A stretch of 33,075 bases of DNA from DATDDB01 sp035260545 (GCA_035260545.1 DATFUZ010000104.1:1-33075), one strand, 5' to 3'; shown: positions 9,244-17,984, counted from the stretch's first letter. The notes: generated from the sequence alone by a model not told the origin. Translations and numbers: made by a program.

Positions 9244-10449
9244 ATGCATAACGACCTGGACCTGGTGGTGTATCCTGCGGGCGCAACGGTGTTTCGCCGC
9301 GGCGACGCAGGCGACCGTGCCTATCTCGTGCAGCGGGGTTCGGTCGAAGTGCTCGGAGAATTCGACGGGCGCGAGGTGCGTCTCACCGTGCTGGGCGGGG
9401 GTGAACTGTTCGGCGAGGTGGCGCTGCTGGATGAGGGGCCGCGTACCGCCACGGTCAGGACGCTGGAAGAGACGGTGCTCATCCCGGTTCCGCGCCGCGA
9501 GGTGCGGGAGTTGCTGGACAAGAGCGACCCGGTCATGCGCCTGTTCCTTCTGGTGGTGCTGGAGCGGTTCCGCGACCAGCAGCATTACGCCGGTCCGCCG
9601 CGCGAGCCGCAATCCGCTGCAAACCCGACGAATGCGCGCAAGAATATGATGGGCGAGGCGACACAAAAGCTTGCGCTCGCGCACGGCATCTCGGGCGCGC
9701 TGGCCCATGACGAATTCCAGCTCCATTATCAGCCCATCTGCAATCTGGCCACCGGCGATGTTGTCGGCTTCGAAGCGCTGATACGCTGGCAACATCCCCG
9801 GGACGGGTTGATCCTGCCCGAGCACTTTCTCTGGGTGGCGGAGCAGACCGGCCTTATCCGCGATGTCGGTATCTGGACCCTGGAGCAGGCCTGCAGGGAC
9901 TGGCCCCGGCTGAGGACACTTGCCACCGCGGCTAAGCCCTTTATCAGCGTCAACCTCTCGCCCGCCCAGTTGATAAGCGAAACCCTGGCGGAGGACATAC
10001 TGAAGATAATGGTGCGATACGAAATCCATCCCTCCGAGCTCAAGCTGGAACTGACGGAGACGGTGATGATAGAGCAACCCGACCTGGCCTCGCGCATCCT
10101 GTCCCGGCTCGTGGAACTGGGCAGCGGCCTCGCGCTGGATGACTACGGCACCGGCTATTCAGGGCTGCAGCATCTGCAGACTTACCCCATCGGCACGCTG
10201 AAAATAGACCGTGCCTTCATTGCCTCGCTGCGGGAGTCGCCGCAAAGCCGCGAGATCGTGCAATCGTCCATCGCGCTCGCCCATTCGCTCGGCATGCAGG
10301 TTATCGCCGAAGGCGTGGAGGACGAGCGGGTGCGCGAACTCCTGATCGAAATGGCGTGCGACTTTGCGCAGGGTTGGTTCTACGGGCATCCCAAGCCGCT
10401 GCACGAGCACATGCCGGCGATGCGCAGCGCCCACGGCCAGGCAGGGTAG
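9244..10449 (+). CDS. Cyclic-nucleotide-binding domain fused to EAL phosphodiesterase
   Basis: A 401-residue soluble protein. Residues 5-110 form a Crp/PKA-type cyclic-nucleotide-binding domain. Its phosphate-binding cassette looks canonical (GELFGEVALLDEGPRTATV; FGE at 56-58, R67 and T68), so binding of cAMP or cGMP is plausible. A short linker (112-140) leads to an EAL domain (about 145-390). All catalytic positions I can place are present: E177 in FEALIRW, N237 in ISVNLSP, E269 and E272 in LELTET, D299-D300 in LDDYGTGYSG, K320, E356 in AEGVED and Q376. There is no GGDEF domain and no helix-turn-helix, so this should be a dedicated c-di-GMP phosphodiesterase gated by a second messenger. ATG 9244 is preferred over ATG 9202 because GAGGG lies at good spacing before it and the fold starts immediately. 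Confidence 0.92.
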   Translation: MHNDLDLVVYPAGATVFRRGDAGDRAYLVQRGSVEVLGEFDGREVRLTVLGGGELFGEVALLDEGPRTATVRTLEETVLIPVPRREVRELLDKSDPVMRLFLLVVLERFRDQQHYAGPPREPQSAANPTNARKNMMGEATQKLALAHGISGALAHDEFQLHYQPICNLATGDVVGFEALIRWQHPRDGLILPEHFLWVAEQTGLIRDVGIWTLEQACRDWPRLRTLATAAKPFISVNLSPAQLISETLAEDILKIMVRYEIHPSELKLELTETVMIEQPDLASRILSRLVELGSGLALDDYGTGYSGLQHLQTYPIGTLKIDRAFIASLRESPQSREIVQSSIALAHSLGMQVIAEGVEDERVRELLIEMACDFAQGWFYGHPKPLHEHMPAMRSAHGQAG

Positions 10450-10490
10450 TTGCCGCGCGGCGCTGCTTGCGGTGGGCCGCGTTAGTGTTC

Positions 10491-12119
10491 TCAGATTTCT
10501 TCCGGCACCATCTTGATGGCGCCGCAGGGGCACTCAGTTGCGCACATGCCGCAGCCTTTGCAGTAGTCGAAGTTGAATTCGAAGCGCTTCCCCGGTCCGA
10601 GCTTGATCACCGCGTTGTCTGGACACACGCCATAGCAATTGTCGCACTCGAAGCAGTTGCCGCATGACAGGCAGCGCCGCGCTTCGAACAGCGCATTGCT
10701 CTCGTCCAGCCCGCCCTGCACCTCGTCGAAGCTGGACTGGCGGCGGATGATGTCCAGCATGGGGCGCACCGTTTTGGGCGCGTCGGAGTAGTACCAGGTG
10801 TGCAGCATCTCGAAATCCGCAAGTTCGTGCCTGGGTCCGCGCTGGTAGGTGGTGCCGCGCAGGTATGCGTCGATATGGCGGGCGGCCTTCTTGCCGTGAC
10901 CCACGCCCACGGTCACCGTGCGTTCGGAGGGCACCATGTCGCCGCCGGCGAAGATGCCGGCGCGGCCGGTCATCATGTTGGCATCCACTTGCACCACGCC
11001 ATCCTTGATCGCCAGGCCGGGCACACCGTCGAGCAGCGAAAGGTCCACGTCCTGGCCCAGCGCCAGTACCAGCGAATCGGCGGCGATGGTCTCGAATTGC
11101 CCCGTGGGCTGGGGATAACCCTTATCGTCAAGTACCATTTTTTCCAGGGTGAGCTCGCCGTCGCCCGCTTGCTTGATGGTGGAGAGCCACTTGATCATGA
11201 TGCCTTCCTGCAGCGCCTCTTCCACCTCGAAGTCGTGCGCCGGCATTTTCTCGCGCGTGCGGCGGTAGACGATCACGGTCTCGGTGGCGCCGAGGCGCCG
11301 TGCCGTGCGCGCCACGTCGATGGCGGTATTGCCGCCGCCGTAGACCACCACGCGCCGGCCCAACTGCGGCTTTTCCTCGCCTTCCATGCTGCGCAGCAGC
11401 GAGACTGCATCGAGAATGTGCGAGGCGTCGCCGGCGGGGATATAGGCGCGGCGGCCGATGTGCGCGCCCACCGCGAGAAAGGCCGCATCGAACTTGCCGG
11501 CCCGCATGCTTTCCTCGATGTTGGGGACCCTGGTGTTGAGCTTGAGGGTGACGCCGAGATCCAGAATGCGCCGCACCTCAGCTTCCAGCACGTCCCGCGG
11601 CAGACGGTACTTGGGAATGCCGAAGCGCATCATGCCGCCGGCCATCGGGCCGGCCTCGTGGATTTCGACACGGTGGCCGAGGCGCGCCAGTTGGTAGGCG
11701 GCCGACAGCCCGGACGGGCCTGCGCCGACGATCAGCACCTTCTTGCCAGTCGCGGCAGGCGGCGCGTCGAATTTCCAGCCGTGCTTGATCGCTTCATCGC
11801 CGAGAAATCGCTCCACGGAATTGATGCCCACGGCGCTGTCCAGCTTGCCGCGATTGCATGAGGTCTCGCAGGGGTGATAGCACACCCGGCCCATGATGGC
11901 CGGGAGGGGATTCTCCTGCGTCAGCACGCGCCATGCCTGCTCGTAGTCGCCGGATTCGGCATGATACAGCCAGCCCTGGATGTTCTCGCCCGAGGGGCAG
12001 GTGTTGTTGCACGGCGGCAGCCGGTCCACATACTGCGGGCGGCTGGTGCGCCAGCTGCCGGTATGGTTGGCGAGCGAAGAGCCGGGGTCGAGGGTGATTG
12101 CAAATGGCTTGTCCATCAT
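10491..12119 (-). CDS. GltD-like NAD(P)H flavoprotein fused to C-terminal ferredoxin domains
   Basis: A 542-residue oxidoreductase resembling the glutamate synthase small subunit. The N-terminal domain has the iron-sulfur cysteines C37, C41, C80, C84, C88 (CNNTCPSGE, CYHPCETSC). Next come an FAD site (LIVGAGPSGLSAA, near 132-137) and an NAD(P) site (VVYGGGNTAIDVA). The last 60 residues add a cysteine-rich ferredoxin region: C483, C486, C489, C492, C495, C499, then C520, C523, C526, C530, enough for two 4Fe-4S clusters. It is the last gene of the minus-strand porGAB operon. Its ATG overlaps the porB stop by four bases, with AGAGGAGG upstream. No large GltB subunit is present, so a role in glutamate synthesis is unlikely. 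The context suggests electron transfer between the 2-oxoacid oxidoreductase and NAD(P)H, replacing the usual small delta (ferredoxin) subunit. Confidence 0.92.
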   Translation of the reverse strand: MMDKPFAITLDPGSSLANHTGSWRTSRPQYVDRLPPCNNTCPSGENIQGWLYHAESGDYEQAWRVLTQENPLPAIMGRVCYHPCETSCNRGKLDSAVGINSVERFLGDEAIKHGWKFDAPPAATGKKVLIVGAGPSGLSAAYQLARLGHRVEIHEAGPMAGGMMRFGIPKYRLPRDVLEAEVRRILDLGVTLKLNTRVPNIEESMRAGKFDAAFLAVGAHIGRRAYIPAGDASHILDAVSLLRSMEGEEKPQLGRRVVVYGGGNTAIDVARTARRLGATETVIVYRRTREKMPAHDFEVEEALQEGIMIKWLSTIKQAGDGELTLEKMVLDDKGYPQPTGQFETIAADSLVLALGQDVDLSLLDGVPGLAIKDGVVQVDANMMTGRAGIFAGGDMVPSERTVTVGVGHGKKAARHIDAYLRGTTYQRGPRHELADFEMLHTWYYSDAPKTVRPMLDIIRRQSSFDEVQGGLDESNALFEARRCLSCGNCFECDNCYGVCPDNAVIKLGPGKRFEFNFDYCKGCGMCATECPCGAIKMVPEEI

Positions 12120-13117
12120 GCCTCCTCTTCCGGCAGTTGCCGGTATTTGCGGATGTTGCGGTCAGCCAGCGCCTGGATCTTTGCGATCGTCTCCACGCGG
12201 GGATTGGCGCCGAACAGGTGGGCAAAGCGGCGCTGCGGCCGGAGATATTCCTCCACCGGCGCCTTCTTGCGGATGGGCAGCGTGCTCACCAGCTCGCCGT
12301 GCTCGGCCTCGAATAGCGGAAAGAGCCCGGTCTCGTGCGCAAGGCGCGCGATGCGGATGGTGTCGTGCGATGCCGAACCCCAGCCCAGCGGGCAGGGGAC
12401 GAAGACATGGATATAGCGCGCACCGTGAAATTCCATGGCGCGCTTCACCTTGTTCTCCAGGTCATGCAGATAGGCCACGGAGGCGGTGGCGACATAGGGT
12501 ATGTTGTGCGCCATCGCGATGGCCGGCAGAAACTTGCCCTGGCCGAAGACGTTGCCGGGTTCCGGCCCGACCGGCATGGTGGTGGCGGTGCGTGCCGCGG
12601 GCGGCGTGGCGGAGGAGCGCTGTACGCCGGTGTTCATGTAGGCTTCGTTGTCGTAGCAGATGTAGAGCACGTCGTCATTGCGCTCGAACATGCCGGAGAG
12701 GCAGCCCAAGCCGATGTCCGTGGTGCCGCCGTCGCCGCCCTGCGCGACCACGCGCACCTCGGTGCGGCCCTTGACCTTGAGCGCGGCCGCAATGCCGGTT
12801 CCGACCGCCGCGGCGTTGCCGAACACCGAGTGCATCCATGGCAGTTGCCATGAGCTTTCCGGATAGGGCGTGGTGAACACCTCCAGGCAGCCGGTGGCGT
12901 TGGCCGCGATGAGCTGGCCGTTCGCCGCTTCCATCGCCGCGTCTATGGCGTAGCGCGCGCCCAGCGCTTCGCCGCAGCCCTGGCAGGCGCGATGGCCGGA
13001 GTTGATGGCGTTGCTGCGGTTGCGATGCGATTGCACGGTGCGCTGTTCGGGATCAAGCAGGCGGTTGCCGACCGTGAAGGTGCCGGTCTGGTAGAACTTG
13101 ATAGGCTGGAATGTCAT
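12116..13117 (-). CDS. porB: 2-oxoacid (probably pyruvate):ferredoxin oxidoreductase, beta subunit
   Basis: A 333-residue thiamine-diphosphate-binding subunit. The TPP/Mg motif is clear: GDGGTTDIG from 128, then YDNEAYMNTG with N157. Four cysteines that in this family hold a 4Fe-4S cluster are present: C45 and C48 (ACQGCGEALG), C77 (ATGCLEVF) and C242 (VPCPLGWG). With PorA and PorG the enzyme would oxidatively decarboxylate a 2-oxoacid with CoA to an acyl-CoA and reduce ferredoxin, or run in reverse to fix CO2. Pyruvate is the likeliest substrate by overall resemblance, but 2-oxoisovalerate or 2-oxoglutarate cannot be excluded. A GAGG ribosome site precedes the ATG. It is the third gene of the operon, 86 bases after porA. 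Confidence 0.9.
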   Translation of the reverse strand: MTFQPIKFYQTGTFTVGNRLLDPEQRTVQSHRNRSNAINSGHRACQGCGEALGARYAIDAAMEAANGQLIAANATGCLEVFTTPYPESSWQLPWMHSVFGNAAAVGTGIAAALKVKGRTEVRVVAQGGDGGTTDIGLGCLSGMFERNDDVLYICYDNEAYMNTGVQRSSATPPAARTATTMPVGPEPGNVFGQGKFLPAIAMAHNIPYVATASVAYLHDLENKVKRAMEFHGARYIHVFVPCPLGWGSASHDTIRIARLAHETGLFPLFEAEHGELVSTLPIRKKAPVEEYLRPQRRFAHLFGANPRVETIAKIQALADRNIRKYRQLPEEEA

Positions 13118-13151
13118 GGCTCGCCTCTATCAATAAGGGTTCAAGCGTTGA

Positions 13152-13183
13152 ATTCCGGTCGGCGCGCCTACGCCCGCCGGAAT
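13152..13183 (-). repeat. Imperfect inverted repeat between porA and porB
   Basis: Arms 13152-13164 and 13171-13183 pair at 11 of 13 positions around a six-base loop, with a perfect ATTCCGG/CCGGAAT end. There is no T-run after it in the direction of the operon, so an mRNA-stabilising or processing hairpin is likelier than a terminator. Confidence 0.4.
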
Positions 13184-13203
13184 GGCCGTATTCGATCCGG
13201 CGC

Positions 13204-14457
13204 TTATGCGATCCTGGACGCCACGGTGCCGATGTCGCGCAGCATGGCCTCCGCCGCCGGACCCGACCGGCGTCTTTCATGTTCGCGCGCAAGCTGTTTT
13301 TCCACGATGTCGCGGTCGAGATCGAGGAAAGTCAGGCGCTCCAGCTTGTCCTGTTCGGCTTCGCGGAACAGCTTGTGCAGCGACTTGCGGGTGATGGCGC
13401 GTCCGCCCAGGCCGGCGATCACCGTGTATCCATGCAGCTTGAGCCCCGAAAGCGCCATGCGCACATCGGTGGCGAGTATGCCGCCGATGCCGACGGCAAG
13501 GTCTTTCTCCACCACCACCACGCGCTCGGCGTGCTCGAGTGCCGCGCGCACCGGGGCGAGGGGGAAGGGGCGGAAGCTGGTGATGCCGAGCACGCCGATC
13601 CTGTGGCCCTCGTCGCGCATTTCGTCCACGGTGTCCTTTATTGTGCCCAGCACCGAGCCCATGGCCACCACCATGGTCTCGGCGTCCTCGGAGCGGTAGG
13701 TATGGCACAGGCCGCCGGTGTCGCGGCCGAATATCTGCTTGAATTCCGCCGCCAGTTCAGGGATGCGCGCCAGCGCCCGCATCTGCTTGTCGTGCGCCAG
13801 ATAGCGCACCTCCATGAAGGCCTCCGGTCCCACCATTGCGCCGATGGACACCGGTTCGCGCGGATCCAGCACCTGCTGCGGCTCGAACGGCGGCAGGTAG
13901 CTGTCCACCTGCTCCTGCGCGGGCATGTCCACGCGCTCATAGGCGTGGGTGAGGATGAAGCCGTCCATGCACACCATGATAGGCAGCGAGAGTTCTTCCG
14001 CCAGCTTGAAGGCCTGGATGTGGAGATCCAGTGCCTCCTGGTTGTTCTCCGCATAGAGCTGCATCCAGCCGGAATCGCGCTGGGACAGCGAGTCGGAATG
14101 GTCGTTCCAGATATTGATGGGCGCGCCTATTGCGCGATTGGCCACCGTCATTACGATGGGCAGGCCCAGGCCCGCGGCGTTGTATACCGCTTCCGACATG
14201 AACAGCAGGCCCTGGCTGGCAGTGGCGGTGTACGCGCGCGCGCCTGCGGCGGATGCGCCGATGGAAACCGACATCGCGGCGAATTCGCTTTCCACGTTGA
14301 TGAACTCGCACTTTTGCAGTGCGCCGCCCTTTACCATCGCGCCCAGCGCCTCGACGATGTGCGTCTGCGGCGAGATGGGGTAGGCGCAGATCACCTCCGG
14401 GCGGCACATGGCCACGGCTTCGGCGACGGCGCGCGAACCTTCTATCTGCTTGAGCAT
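13204..14457 (-). CDS. porA: 2-oxoacid (probably pyruvate):ferredoxin oxidoreductase, alpha subunit
   Basis: A 417-residue alpha subunit. The N-terminal pyrimidine-binding domain begins MLKQIEGSRAVAEAV and continues with the family motif AYPISPQTHIVEAL. Further typical segments are NVESEFAAMSVSIGASAAGA, TATASQGLLFMSE, NIWNDHSDSLSQRDSGWMQL and, in the C-terminal domain, GITSFRPFPLAPVRAAL. Together these build the active site that holds thiamine diphosphate with PorB. The frame is open further upstream to 14565, but the ATG at 14457 has a textbook AAGGAGG eight bases before it and gives the family N-terminus, so I use it. It lies 37 bases after porG. In multi-subunit enzymes of this class alpha, beta and gamma are separate chains, as here. 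Confidence 0.93.
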   Translation of the reverse strand: MLKQIEGSRAVAEAVAMCRPEVICAYPISPQTHIVEALGAMVKGGALQKCEFINVESEFAAMSVSIGASAAGARAYTATASQGLLFMSEAVYNAAGLGLPIVMTVANRAIGAPINIWNDHSDSLSQRDSGWMQLYAENNQEALDLHIQAFKLAEELSLPIMVCMDGFILTHAYERVDMPAQEQVDSYLPPFEPQQVLDPREPVSIGAMVGPEAFMEVRYLAHDKQMRALARIPELAAEFKQIFGRDTGGLCHTYRSEDAETMVVAMGSVLGTIKDTVDEMRDEGHRIGVLGITSFRPFPLAPVRAALEHAERVVVVEKDLAVGIGGILATDVRMALSGLKLHGYTVIAGLGGRAITRKSLHKLFREAEQDKLERLTFLDLDRDIVEKQLAREHERRRSGPAAEAMLRDIGTVASRIA

Positions 14458-14494
14458 GTTCTGCCTCCTTGGAGATCCTGGGGGATGCCGGCAT

Positions 14495-15067
14495 TCATGC
14501 CGGCACCGCCGCACCGAGCACCATGTTGTAGGCTTCGGTAGCGGCGGCGATATTGCCTTGCGCAATCTTTCCTGAAAACTTTTCCGAGATGGCTTTATGC
14601 ACCGACTCCAGGCGGATCAGCCCGGACAGCGCGGCAAATCCGGCCAGCAGCGGAACGTTGGGAATGGGGCGGCCCAGGTGCTTGAGGCCGAGTTCCGTCG
14701 CTGGCAGCGTGCGCGTGCGCCGAGCGGGACGGTCCTTGACGAAGTCGCCCAGGCCCAGGTCAGCGAAACCGCGGTTGGTGTTGAGGAGAATGTAGCCGTC
14801 GGGCTTGAGGCCGCCGAATACATCTACCTGGTGCAGCAGCGTGGGGTCCTGGACGATGAGCGCGTCCGGTTCCATTACCGGCTCGCGCAGCCGGATCTCC
14901 CGGTCGGAGATGCGGCAGAAGGCGACCACCGGCGCGCCCGTGCGTTCGGAGCCGAAGCTCGGAAACGCCTGCGCATGCGCCCCTTCGAGAAATGCGGCGA
15001 TGGACAGCATTTCCGCTGCCGTCACCACGCCTTGTCCACCTCGCCCATGTATGCGCACCTCGAACAT
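14495..15067 (-). CDS. porG: 2-oxoacid (probably pyruvate):ferredoxin oxidoreductase, gamma subunit
   Basis: A 190-residue gamma subunit and the first gene of the minus-strand operon. It starts with the hallmark MFEVRIHGRGGQGVVTAAEML, continues with the conserved FPSFGSERTGAPV (CoA-contacting region in the family) and ends in the helical GKIAQGNIAAATEAYNMV. Three in-frame ATGs are possible: 15100, 15073 and 15067. I chose 15067 because GGGA lies about seven bases upstream and other family members begin at this motif; 15073 is almost as good. The intergenic region up to kup (15068-15319) must contain the operon promoter, which I cannot place exactly. Confidence 0.92.
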   Translation of the reverse strand: MFEVRIHGRGGQGVVTAAEMLSIAAFLEGAHAQAFPSFGSERTGAPVVAFCRISDREIRLREPVMEPDALIVQDPTLLHQVDVFGGLKPDGYILLNTNRGFADLGLGDFVKDRPARRTRTLPATELGLKHLGRPIPNVPLLAGFAALSGLIRLESVHKAISEKFSGKIAQGNIAAATEAYNMVLGAAVPA

Positions 15068-15319
15068 ATGCATTCCCGCTCGGTATGGATTTGGCTCCAT
15101 GTTAGACCTTTAAGCGTGGCTTGTCAGCAGGTTCCCGCTCCTGGCGAAAAATCACGGACTTGTGCCGCATCGCCAGGCGTGTGCTGGACATGTTCCGCTG
15201 GCCCAGCGCCTCTTTGTGACACGACCCTTGATGACAGAATGCTGTGCTTGCGCCCGTATGCGGATAAAATAGCGTCTGTGATGTAATAAACATGCCTGTA
15301 AGAAATAAAGGGAGCGGCA
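15068..15319. promoter_or_regulatory. Divergent promoter region between the por operon and kup
   Basis: About 250 bases separate the divergent starts of porG and kup. On the plus strand TAAAAT at 15265-15270 is a five-of-six match to a -10 box for kup, but no good -35 is at the right distance. AGGGAG sits just before the kup ATG. I see no operator-like palindrome. Confidence 0.35.
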
Positions 15320-17191
15320 ATGGAGCAGCAGGAGCAACGGAGCGGATTGATGATGCCGGCGCTGGGCGCGGTCGGCGTGGTGTATGGCGACATCGGCACC
15401 AGTCCGCTCTACACCATACAGACCATATTCGGCGAGGGCGGGGTGCCGGTTTCCTCCTCCAATATCGTGGGCGCGATTTCGGCAGTGTTCTGGGCGCTGA
15501 TGCTGGTGGTGACGCTCAAATACGTCGTTCTGGTGATGCGTGCGGACAACCACGGCGAAGGCGGCATCATCTCCTTGCTGGCGATGGCGGTTACGGCCAC
15601 CGCTTCGCAATCGCTGCGCAGGAAACTGATACTGCTGGGTGCGCTCGGGGCCGCCCTGTTCTACGGCGATACCCTGCTCACGCCGTCGATCTCGGTGCTG
15701 TCGGCGGTAGAAGGCATCGAGGTGTCGGAGCCCGGACTGAAGAGCTTCATCGTGCCGCTGGCCGTCGCCGTCCTGGTGCTGCTGTTTCTGCTGCAAAGGC
15801 ACGGGACGGCCACTGTCGGCAAGCTGTTCGGCCCAATCATCGTATTGTGGTTTCTGACGCTGGGGGCGGTGGGTCTCTGGCACATCGTGCATAACCCGGC
15901 GATACTCTGGGCGCTCAGTCCGGTGCATGCGTTCGACTTTCTGGTGGATCGCGGCTCCGGGGTGTTCCTCGCGGTCGGCGCGGTCGTGCTGGCGATCACC
16001 GGCGTGGAGGCCCTGTATGCGGACATGGGGCACTTCGGGCGGCCCGCCATACGCCTGGCCTGGACCGGCCTGGTGCTTCCGTGCCTGGCGTTGAACTACC
16101 TCGGCCAGGGCGCGATGCTGCTGACCCATCCCGCGGCGGTGTCCAATCCGTTCTACCTGTCATTTCCGCCGCAACTGATGATTCCCGCCGTATTGCTGGC
16201 GACGCTCGCCACCATCATCGCGTCCCAGGCGGTGATCTCCGGCGCCTATTCCATGACGCAGCAGGCAATTCAGGTCGGGCTGCTGCCCAGAACCCATATC
16301 GTGCACACGTCGGCGCGCGAGGCCGGGCAGATCTATCTGCCGGCCGCGAACTGGATGCTGCTGGCGGCCGTGCTCGCCACCACGGTCGGTTTCGGCTCGT
16401 CGGCGGCGCTGGCCTCGGCATACGGCATTGCCGTCACGGGCACCATGCTCATCACCTCGGTGCTGATGTTCATCGTGATGTTCCGCATCTGGAAATGGAA
16501 CCTGCTGGTCGCGACGGGTATTTCGATAATGCTCATCGTGATCGATGCGCTGCTGCTGTTCTCCTGTTCGATAAAATTCGTCAACGGCGGCTGGTTCCCG
16601 GTCGCGCTGGCGGCGGGCATGCTGGTGACGATGTGGACGTGGAAGCAGGGCCGCGAGCTGCTGCTGAGGCGGATACGCGAGGATGACCCCGGACTGGAGG
16701 CCTTCCTCGAAAACATCGCGGCGGCGGACCTGCCCCGGGTGGAGCGGACCGCCGTGTTTCTCGTGGCAAACCCGGTGAATGCGCCGCAGGCTTTGATGCA
16801 CAATCTCAAGCACAACCAGGTGCTGCACAAGGCCAACCTGGTGGTAACGGTGCTGTTCGAGGATGTGCCCTGGGTCGAGGAGGCGGAGAAGGTGGAGGTG
16901 CACGATGTCGGGTACGGTTTCTGGCAGGTGCACTTGCGCTATGGTTTCATGGAAAACCCCGATGTCCCCAAGGCCCTGGCGACCGTCAGGATTCCGGAGG
17001 TGGACATCGATCCCTTCACCATGTCGTATTTCATCAGCCGCGAAACCATCGTCCCCTCCACCGGCGGGAAGATGGCGCGGTGGCGCGAGGGGCTGTTCCA
17101 GTTCCTTTCCAAGAATGCGGGCAGCGTGGTGCAGTATTTCAATATCCCCGTCAACAACGTGATTGAGCTGGGAAGCCGGGTGCACATCTAG
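15320..17191 (+). CDS. kup: KUP-family low-affinity potassium uptake protein
   Basis: A 623-residue inner-membrane potassium transporter, the usual length for Kup/TrkD. The family signature near the N-terminus, GVVYGDIGTSPLYTIQTIF, is complete. About twelve hydrophobic helices occupy roughly residues 10-430, including the conserved DNHGEGGIISLLA and FYGDTLLTPSISVLSAVEG. The final ~190 residues form the soluble C-terminal domain (RVERTAVFLV ... NHVVE-like end NNVIELGSRVHI). Kup proteins take up potassium together with protons. The ATG at 15320 is preceded by AAAGGGAG and gives the expected N-terminus. It is transcribed divergently from the por operon and is followed by a nitroreductase gene that has its own probable promoter. 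Confidence 0.97.
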   Translation: MEQQEQRSGLMMPALGAVGVVYGDIGTSPLYTIQTIFGEGGVPVSSSNIVGAISAVFWALMLVVTLKYVVLVMRADNHGEGGIISLLAMAVTATASQSLRRKLILLGALGAALFYGDTLLTPSISVLSAVEGIEVSEPGLKSFIVPLAVAVLVLLFLLQRHGTATVGKLFGPIIVLWFLTLGAVGLWHIVHNPAILWALSPVHAFDFLVDRGSGVFLAVGAVVLAITGVEALYADMGHFGRPAIRLAWTGLVLPCLALNYLGQGAMLLTHPAAVSNPFYLSFPPQLMIPAVLLATLATIIASQAVISGAYSMTQQAIQVGLLPRTHIVHTSAREAGQIYLPAANWMLLAAVLATTVGFGSSAALASAYGIAVTGTMLITSVLMFIVMFRIWKWNLLVATGISIMLIVIDALLLFSCSIKFVNGGWFPVALAAGMLVTMWTWKQGRELLLRRIREDDPGLEAFLENIAAADLPRVERTAVFLVANPVNAPQALMHNLKHNQVLHKANLVVTVLFEDVPWVEEAEKVEVHDVGYGFWQVHLRYGFMENPDVPKALATVRIPEVDIDPFTMSYFISRETIVPSTGGKMARWREGLFQFLSKNAGSVVQYFNIPVNNVIELGSRVHI

Positions 17192-17286
17192 AAGGCATCC
17201 GTTCCGGCGCGTCTGGACGGCAAACGCGGCGTTCGGGCGCCGAGGGTTTTCCCTGCGGCGAACGTGTCTTCCCTTCCGTTCACGCT

Positions 17287-17295
17287 TGCTATAAT
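17287..17295 (+). promoter_or_regulatory. Extended -10 promoter of the nitroreductase gene
   Basis: TGCTATAAT combines a perfect TATAAT (17290-17295) with the TGn extension. No clear -35 is visible, which is usual for extended -10 promoters. It lies about 55 bases before the ATG at 17349. Confidence 0.5.
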
Positions 17296-17348
17296 CCGCA
17301 CTCGCAGGCGGCACGGCGCCGCCATCACCACACAGGAAGACAGACATT

Positions 17349-17984
17349 ATGGACTTGCTTGAGAAGCTCAACTGGCGCTATGCCACCAAGAAGATGGATC
17401 CTGCGCTTGCCGTGTCGCAGCAGAAAGTGGATCGTATTCTTGAAGCCATCCGCCTCGCACCCACTTCGAGCGGACTGCAGCCTTTCGAGGTGGTGGTCAT
17501 CACCAATGCCGAGCTGCGCAGAAAGATCAAGGCGATTGCCAACGGCCAGAGCCAGATAACCGATTGCTCCCACCTGCTGGTGTTCGCCGCGTGGGACGAC
17601 TATACCCCGGAGCGCATCAACGAGATGTTCGACCTCGCGAATGAGGAACGCGGTTTCAAGAGCGAAGGCGGGGAAAACTACCGCAAGATGCTGCTGGATC
17701 TCTATCCGCCCCGCGGCGCGGAGGTGAACTTTCAGCACACCGCCCGTCAGGCCTATATCGGCCTGGGTGTCGCCGTCGCCGCCGCGGCGATTGAAGGCGT
17801 GGACAGCACTCCCATGGAAGGCTTCGACGCGGATGCGCTGGATGAACTGCTGGACCTGCGCGCGCGTGGCTTGCGCAGCGTGCTGCTGCTCCCGCTGGGC
17901 TACCGTGAAGCGGCCAACGACTGGCTGGTCAGCCTGAAGAAGGTGCGCCGTCCGCGCGATTCCTTCATTACCGAAATCAAGTAG
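17349..17984 (+). CDS. NAD(P)H-dependent nitroreductase family flavoprotein
   Basis: A 211-residue protein of the FMN-dependent nitroreductase fold, close in layout to NfsB. The first residues, LLEKLNWRYATKKMDPAL, match the FMN-phosphate-contacting R-x-(S/T)-x-K start. RLAPTSSGLQPFEVVVIT is the conserved flavin loop, SHLLVFAAWDD the core strand, and RQAYIGLGVAVAAAAIEG the dimer-interface helix. Enzymes of this family use NAD(P)H to reduce nitroaromatics, quinones or other small electrophiles; the natural substrate here cannot be told. AGGAAG precedes the ATG at good spacing. It is a monocistronic-looking gene with an extended -10 upstream and a hairpin downstream. Confidence 0.93.
   Translation: MDLLEKLNWRYATKKMDPALAVSQQKVDRILEAIRLAPTSSGLQPFEVVVITNAELRRKIKAIANGQSQITDCSHLLVFAAWDDYTPERINEMFDLANEERGFKSEGGENYRKMLLDLYPPRGAEVNFQHTARQAYIGLGVAVAAAAIEGVDSTPMEGFDADALDELLDLRARGLRSVLLLPLGYREAANDWLVSLKKVRRPRDSFITEIK

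Noticed and set aside
10800..14541. Plus-strand frames of 353 and 476 codons opposite the por operon
   Set aside because: Antisense to strongly supported oxidoreductase subunits; low-complexity His/Arg-rich translations.
17227..17242. Hairpin CGGCG/CGCCG after kup as a terminator
   Set aside because: Only five base pairs and a distant run of four T; too weak in GC-rich DNA.
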